In this document: positions 56,919-64,000 of the stretch, one piece after another
How positions within the stretch are numbered: the stretch's first letter is position 1
Layout: the number at the start of each line of letters is the position of its first letter
Assembly: GCA_903813345.2 (NCBI GenBank)
Contig: CAIIXF020000005.1
Coordinates: 23,875,375 to 23,939,374 of the forward strand
Source: Owenia fusiformis
Taxonomy: Eukaryota; Annelida; Polychaeta; Sabellida; Oweniidae
Length of the DNA stretch: 64,000 bases
Direction: 5' to 3'
Program-made: the position numbers and the translations under genes
The notes under the pieces: generated by a model
The model's input: the letters and a program-made list of their open reading frames with translations, nothing else
Told to the model about the DNA's origin: nothing
Database searches by the model: none

Positions 56919-57368
56919 ATAAATGAAGTCCTTTGAAGAAGGATGCGGTGGTAGTTAAAGACCCGGGTTAAAGATAATAAGTGGCCAATATACTAATCCA
57001 GTACCAGTTCTCGGAAGTATATTTGATTAAGTGTCACGTAAAATACTACCTGGAGAAGACTCCATTTCTGACTAAAGTGGTCATATTAAATGTGCTTTAC
57101 ATAAAGGTAAAGGACTGGTATCGATATGGTGAACTGAATTCAACAATGTTTTTCTCTTATTGAAAACATTCTGTAAAAACACGGTCCTTTATGTAATGCT
57201 GGCTGATTGACAACAATTTAATGCGAAAATAATTTATATAGATTTTATATAACTGTTTTTGTTAACATTTTTTGTTTTATAGTGCAATTGTTTGTTATTT
57301 CGTTTTACCAATTGTTCAGAATAAAATATCTTTCCGAAGATTGTTGGAACAAAATTGCATATACAACT

Positions 57369-57562
57369 TAGACCTCTCAATATTATAGTTATACTTAGTT
57401 ATACAAAGGAAATTTTGGTTGATTTAAGAAAAAGTATTCAAAAATTTAAAACAAAAACCCCCAAAATAGATAAAAATTAAGATAAACCTTTTATTTCAAG
57501 AACAAGATTTTTTCTAAATCAACCAAACTTTCCTTTGTACAATTACAATATTGAGAGACTTA
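57369..57562. mobile_element. Small inverted-repeat element
   Basis: AGACCTCTCAATATTATAGT...ACAAAGGAAATTTTGGTTGA pairs with the complement of 57505-57562, with a ~75-bp A-rich spacer. No target duplication is certain. Confidence 0.6.
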
Positions 57563-58124
57563 TACACGTTGTGTTTATGTCATTTTGTTGCAATGAGGTT
57601 CGGATAGATGTTTCATTTCATTTCGAACGTATGATACCAAGAACAAAAGAAGTGTCTGGTGTATTTTCTTAAATAATATAGAGAAAGGTATGTAATTTAT
57701 TTCAAATTATATTGCTACCATTCAAAAGACGACCATTAAATTGATAATGTGTAAAATTTTCAGAATTGTTTGATGACTGGTTTAAGAGAAACGTGTGTTC
57801 ACCATATCGATACCCATCCTTTAACATGATATATTTTATGAAAGAAAATGCGAATGTAAATGAACGCCTCAGGCCATGCCATTGAGAGGCACTAAATATA
57901 GCTTATCGATCTAAATGTGTGATGACTGATAGAACAATCTGGGCATGGTACATGATCCCAGTGAGAAAGCAGCCATCAGTAGCCAAAGGCGTGACTCTAT
58001 ACATCATAATCACATCAATCCATTCAGTTAAATTGCAAAGTCTATCCTTATCTTCTCAAACTAGTGTGATCAATTTTGAACAATAAACCTCCGTATGCTA
58101 GTTGTAACTACAGAACACACAAAA

Positions 58125-58372
58125 CAAAGGGGCTGTACCAAACTAAGCGAGACAGTTGAACGCGGGGTGAGGTACAACACGAGGGTGGTGAAATTTGAAC
58201 AAACTGATGTTTACATTGTTTCAGAAGGTCTAGTTTCTAGATATTTTTATATGCAAATGTCTGTAACAATATCCTTGACAGTGAACTTTACAGTGAATTT
58301 CAATTTCATCACCCTCGTGTTGTTCCTTACCCCGCACGTTCAGCTGTAACGCTCAATTGGTACACACCCTTG
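58125..58372. mobile_element. MITE with ~75-bp terminal inverted repeats
   Basis: Left CAAAGGGGCTGTACCAAACT and the complement of the right end, CAAGGGTGTGTACCAATTGA, continue through matching CAACACGAGGGTG segments. It is 248 bp long. The 84-codon open frame inside is not considered a gene. Confidence 0.7.
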
Positions 58373-58609
58373 ACGAATTCACCTGATATATATTTCAAAA
58401 TGAATGTAATACTTTAAGTATTACATTTGTGGTTTATATTCTAGTATCTTGTTGATCTATATTCAATATAGTCAATATTGGCTTTTGAAGTACAGATTAG
58501 TCTTTTTTGTCTGTCAAAATCCATCTGCATCTTAAGCATCCTTACATCTTATCCAAATATATTATTAATTAATTAGAATAATCTTTAGATTTAAAAAGTT
58601 GTATAACAT

Positions 58610-58893
58610 CAGGGGCGGATCTGGGAACCAACAAGGGGGGAGGGGGCAAATTTCAGGGCAGAGAAAAAAACTTCCGCACTTGCGCAGAACAATTTTTAGG
58701 CCCCTAAAACCGAAAAGTGGGCCCAAATTTTGAAATTTTGAGGCCCATTACTTTAAAATTTGGCCTGAAGTTAGAAAATAAGGCCTTACACGGCCCATTA
58801 TTGACCAAAAAGGCCTTATTTTGCCCAATATTTTTGGGCCCAATTTTCTTTTTCTTTGCCCACCCAAAGGGGGGGGGGGGCGATCCGCCAGTG
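58610..58893. mobile_element. GGCGGATCC-TIR MITE, copy 3
   Basis: CAGGGGCGGATCTGGGAACC at the left, and complement CACTGGCGGATCGCCCCC at the right. Flanked by AACAT on both sides (58605-58609 and 58894-58898), a 5-bp target duplication. The interior matches copy 1 in inverted orientation around GGGCCCAAATTTTGAAATTT. Confidence 0.8.
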
Positions 58894-61800
58894 AACATTA
58901 GATGAGTATAAAAGTTGTTTTTGGAGCATTTTCCTATAACCATTGTGTAGGAAAAATATAACAATGATGTATATTCCTTTAATTTAAAGTATGACCTGAA
59001 ATTGACGGCAAACTTCATATGTACACATCTGATGGGATATACCATTTGTGTCATATTGTAAAATCATTTAGTTTGAGGCCTGTTCATATTTTTGGTAATT
59101 TTTGATAATCAATGGAAACGAATAGTACATCGCTGATAATACAAGATTTTACATATACTCAAAAGGCCATTGTTCTTCTGAGATGAGAATTGTATGATAA
59201 CCACACGATGGAAATATGTTTTGTCGATGGTGCATATCCCATTTATGTGACATTGTTTCTTCATTTTACAGATCAGTCTAACCGTGGAGATATTTGCCCA
59301 ATATTGCAACCCATCCATTACATTTCTGTTGAAAACTAAATAATACAGTAAAGGTGAATTCATAAGATTCTAGTTAAATGGAATGAATATAGACGTTATT
59401 TCAAGTATGACTTTGTGAAGTTTCATGTATCATAATGAAGCGAATGGGATATGCCCAGGAGAACTATGTAAATCTAAAACGTATAAAAAGCAAGCGTCAA
59501 TATGTGCAGTGATATTTGGTCTTAATCATTGATTAGACTCTCCGGGGGACGACCCTTTAAAAGCGACATGTCCCTAGATTAGAAGTGGATATCTGGTTTG
59601 ACGTTGACATTCCGTTTGACGTACTGTAATACCATGAGACAATTCACTACATCAGGGTAATGACACCTAGACGAGAGAATATAGAATATTGCCTCGAGTA
59701 ATATGAAGCAAAAATAGTATGTATAACTCTCTGAAGTCTAAGTACTGCCAGTAGCTGATTAAGTTACTTCTTTTAGTTTGAGTCTATTCGGAAGTTAATT
59801 TTTTACATAATTGGAATCCAAAGCGTGCATCATGTTTGCATAATCAAAATAGAAATTCCATTGTGGTGATGAAAATCCACTATATTTTTATTTTCATGGC
59901 GTATGTGACATTGTATTACTTAAAAGAGGGGAGAAGTGTAACAGTCGATGTGCTGATTATTATTGCACAATTCAATTCATCGTAAACGCCTAATAGCGAG
60001 TCTTATTAACCCTTTGTACCTAGTACGTAAGTCGGACTAACTAGGTCTAACATATGCATACGACTCATTAGTTGACCGAATGAGCTAAATAAATTAGATT
60101 AATGAACACAAGTCATTCATATTAACACAGACGTGGTGTACAAGTACGGAAATAAATAATTATAGATCGGACACGAGTACAATTTATCAATAAGAAATAA
60201 ACAACGTCGGTTGTTTTAAAGGGAATCACACATGGATCAGGAAACCCTTTCTACAGAAATATCATGATTTTGTGATTAATTCGATATAGAAAACGGTGAT
60301 AGTATTTTTATGATATTGATCTCAAATAGACATGCATCGATAGAGAAAATGTTATTGTAATCTTGGGACAAAACGAAACTCTTGCAGTAAAACATAGCAG
60401 TCTATGGCTTTCCTGGATGATGAACTCGAAATTAATCTATGTTTACTTAAAATACTAGTTTTCATAACCGTGATCTGTTGCTCTAGAATGGATTCAGTAT
60501 GATCCCCTCCTTTTGGTCCATCGCTTAAAACAACAACTCTGTTAAAACATGCATATATCATACTTACAGCTGTTGCAATCATGCGTAGCTGGCAAATATG
60601 ACTTCAATACGGTTTTCGGTAGAACATCGGCATTTATAGTCTTAATTTTCCCAAATGTGACTGCATCAATTGGTAAAAATCTCAAGAGAACAATTGCCAT
60701 GATTAAGGGGAACAGTCGTCCTTTAAAGTGGCCAATAAAGGTCAATGGATGAATCTGAAGTTGCTCTTACAATGTATTTATTATCAAATCACTACATCAA
60801 TCAGAGAATACTTTAACCTTGCGAGAAGCTACGTGTCACTCATAAATAGACGTGGAAATCCTGCGTATATTATATTGGCCAACAATGAACACTACGTCAT
60901 TGTGCACGAGGACAACTGTGCCAAGGGAAATCTATAGAAGACAGTCTCTATAGAGAAAATTATCATGTAGATGGTTTATTACTAAGTTGGCCTTTGAGAG
61001 CTCATCTTGCAACCACTATGCTGTTATAGATAATAGCGTTGGGCGATATTGAATCACAAGGACATTTACCCTGCTCTGATTTGGATCATCTATATTCAGT
61101 GGCATTACATCGTTTTTTATTCAGCGTGAAATTGATTACAACCACTCGAGGTAGGTGCTGTCTTATAACAAGTTACTATGTATTAATCTCAATAAATGAA
61201 ATGTACTGGTCTCAATATATTTTATACCTGTTACATGAGTCACTAAAATATTCAAACTTGGTTAATTTTATCAATAAATGATGAAATGGATTAATTGAAC
61301 GACATTGAACTGTGATGAAGACTATATAGGTATACAATTATTTTCATTATCGGAGTAAAAGTGGGCTCATTGGTATCAAAGAAAATAAATATATTACAGT
61401 TGTGTTCGAGGACAGATATACCTAACGTGGGGGAAGTGTTGCGGCTATAACACACACAATAATAGCTTGCGATTACTACATTGACGCATGTTAATAATAA
61501 AGTATCCTAGATATCATAATGAATAAAAAAGCTTTGTATACATGTAAAATCAATAGAACCCGAATGTATTGTAACCCATAGAAAGGTAAATTATTCATCA
61601 GCCTCTGAGTATCAATGTAAAGGTGGTATAGGGACTCTACATGAATTACATGTCGAAATGACAGACTACTGTGCATACTTTTTTGTATACTTTGTTATTA
61701 CTCATCTGTGCAATCTGGTGATATTGTTTGCTGTATAGTAAAGCACTATGGCTCGAGTATTATATCATTCAAATGATGCTATGAGATCGATTTCACATAT

Positions 61801-64000
61801 GACATCAAGTCCAACCATCAGCAACCGACATCGAAATAAGGTGCCTACTTAACAGAGATAATTATGTTATTTTGTTTTTTAACGCGAGTAATTGCTCAAA
61901 AATGTCTAAACAATTTAGCTTTATTTCAAAATAAATCTTATTGTAGACCTAAATACGATTGGTTTACACCTTTTAATCAAACCACAAAATATTTGGTAAT
62001 TAAAAACATGACAACATACTTCTGCACAAATCGTGATCAAGTCAAAGTGAATCCAAAAAGGGTCATGCCGCATGTGTGTATACAGAAACATTACCCCGTA
62101 ATATCATATACCATCCAATCTTGTCGAATTCCCCAAGGGGCCATTAATGATCACTTAAAGTGAAAGAGAAAACAACATCTGTAATAGTAAATGAATATAG
62201 GCAAATCTTATCTTTGAATAATTAACCAACATACGTTATCAGTATTAAAACATATATATTTATCTTCTATATCTGATACGCTTGAAAAGGTCTAAGACTA
62301 CGACTGATGTCCTCCAATAACTTGTTAAGCTCTTATAGAAAGCAAAATAAAAACGACCTCCTACATTTATACGGATCTTCAGACAGTTTGAGGCTTCTAT
62401 CTCAATGTAAATCAATCAATTTGATGGTAAAAGCTGTCACCATGGTTTTAATAATTCAACTAGGGAGAATATTAACCAAGATATCTCATAGAAAGTGAGA
62501 TATGAGCTACAGCTTGCGGAGGTTAGCCATTTATTTATATTACTCTGTGTAGTATACGCTAAAACATTCACTCGCAATACATCAAGCTTGTTTCATAATT
62601 CACCAATGCAGATATTCTTTGTTCATTGATCAGTTTGTTAAGTTGGATTAAATTGGCTTTATCCTTTTTGTAATTGTTTGATTATTTGAATATGAGTATT
62701 GACCAGTTGCTGATCACTCCACGGTTCCATTAGATGTAGAAGTGTAAGATGAAGTTGTCGTTTTAAGTCAGAAAGAAGTCGAAAACATCAAAGGTATTAA
62801 TATTTGGATGATTTATTCATGAAGTCTCAGAGCGAATAGTCATGCAACTATATAACAATTAACTGAGATCGATAATAGAGATGTGTAGTTTGGATTGACA
62901 TACCATAATGTATTGTAGGCATACTTTGACAGTCAAATCACAGTTACTGATAATTTCGAAGTCAATATAGTTCCCGTATTTTAGAACTCATCCACAAGAA
63001 AGAAGGTATACTGGATGTCAGAATCCTAATGGATACCTTTAATGTATAAAAAAGTGATATCGTCGACATTATTCAAATGTACCTGGCATTGCCCCCGGGG
63101 TATCGCGATAGCCGCGCCCCTTTGTCTTTATCCTTCCGAACAGCAGATAAAAAGAGCTCTGATGCACCAGAATCCCCCGGGGTATTGCAAGGTAGAAACA
63201 ACAACCAGTAAGATTGTCAACCTTTACTATTGAATTGGGAAAATGACTGAAAGATATTTTTCTTAATATTCGGTTGGAGAATATGAGTATTGTGAGTTGA
63301 TTAGTGTCATTGTCCTGTCTTGTCTCTGTTCAACAATTCTCGTTCACTCTTCGTCGATATTCAGTCCTTGAAAAATAAGTGGGTGGAGTTCCAAATTGTA
63401 TAAGCGAAGCACGATCAATTGAATTGATCACTAAATGATTTACTACCAAGGCTATACCAAATGGCTGTATATAATATAAAATATACTGGTGGCCAGGAGC
63501 TGGATATGGCAGGATATAGAATACATATTTTGGCCATATCCAGTATATGTTTTATTATGCACCTTCTCATGCTCTATCAAGCCTTTAAAGTGTACTTCTT
63601 ACAATTTCGATATTTCCCAACAATGAAAACGTCGAAATGTCGTTATTTTCTGAAATTAAAACCGACTATAAATTCAAAATAAACAGTTCAAAAGATTCGA
63701 ACCAATATCTCGGTCATTTCTTGTGAGTTTTGGAATTTTGCGTCAGTAAATAAGACCAAAGTTCATGATTCAAATGTTGAAGTGAACAAAATGGTGGCTG
63801 TTTGAATTCGAATTTTGCCCATATATGGGACAGAATATCGATGTTGCACTCTGGGAGCCAATCTTTCTTGACCACAGGTACTATTTTTGAGTCTCTTGCG
63901 TATTCATGTGAAAATTAATTTGATTGGTTCGGTAAACAACAATATGCAAATGTATTTCTTATATTTCCCCTTGCAATCAAATATGAAGAGTCCCATGTGG
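58894..64000. other. Non-coding, no recognised gene
   Basis: Only short open frames without recognisable motifs (the longest is 99 codons at 61864-62163). Two copies of CCCCCGGGGTAT occur at about 63092 and 63174 in a locally GC-rich patch. A small hairpin pairs CTGGATATGGC (63499) with GCCATATCCAG (63533). Confidence 0.4.

Noticed and set aside
56729-56926. 65-codon open frame
   Set aside because: Arises from a stop-free 31-bp repeat, which leaves several frames open.
61864-62163. 99-codon plus-strand open frame
   Set aside because: No recognisable motif or partner exons; treated as chance.

Overview
This is a eukaryotic, AT-rich, intron-bearing animal genome segment. Two cellular genes are recognisable, both on the minus strand: cytoplasmic isoleucyl-tRNA synthetase (first 502 codons, 13 coding exons) and an intronless Shaker/Kv1-like voltage-gated potassium channel. 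The short introns, the unmethylated-looking housekeeping promoter and the transposon mixture (CR1/jockey-like LINEs, hAT, mariner/Tc1, TTAA-type and many fold-back MITEs) suggest a marine invertebrate. An invertebrate deuterostome is plausible, but the sequence alone does not fix the phylum.

Layout. 1-655: 3' end of a LINE in plus orientation, lying in an IARS1 intron. 717-7240: IARS1 from promoter (about 7200-7235) to the exon ending with residue 502; the gene runs off the left edge. 7253-13700: MITEs, a hAT element whose transposase remnant is split by a TTAA-flanked insertion, and dispersed repeats. 13700-19450: a tandemly duplicated 2-kb block with splice-like exons on the minus strand; its second copy received two MITEs. 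19490-26660: nested palindromes, an 86-bp repeat array, a LINE fragment and a 1.9-kb palindrome. 27840-32450: a 4.6-kb element with inverted arms of about 0.9 kb, a 33-bp minisatellite in the middle and repeated RFX/X-box-like palindromes. 34961-36379: the Kv channel. 40384-44470: more palindromic elements. 46275-48000: a 5'-truncated LINE broken by one in-frame stop. 48400-58900: MITEs, a mariner fold-back, a Tc1-like element with a perfect 298-bp internal duplication, and a 31-bp array. 58900-64000: no recognisable gene.

The two genes are functionally unrelated (translation versus membrane excitability), and nothing resembles an operon. Most of the structure comes from nested inverted-repeat transposons. 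In several cases the target-site duplications let the pre-insertion sequence be read directly from a paralogous copy in the same window. The observations most worth checking are: a tandem duplication of an IARS1 exon/intron junction that creates a second identical splice donor; a Pro-to-Ala change in the IARS1 editing motif; loss of the first S4 gating arginine in the Kv channel; the long-arm transposon carrying X-box-like sites; and a possible spliced transcript built from repeated 95-bp modules.
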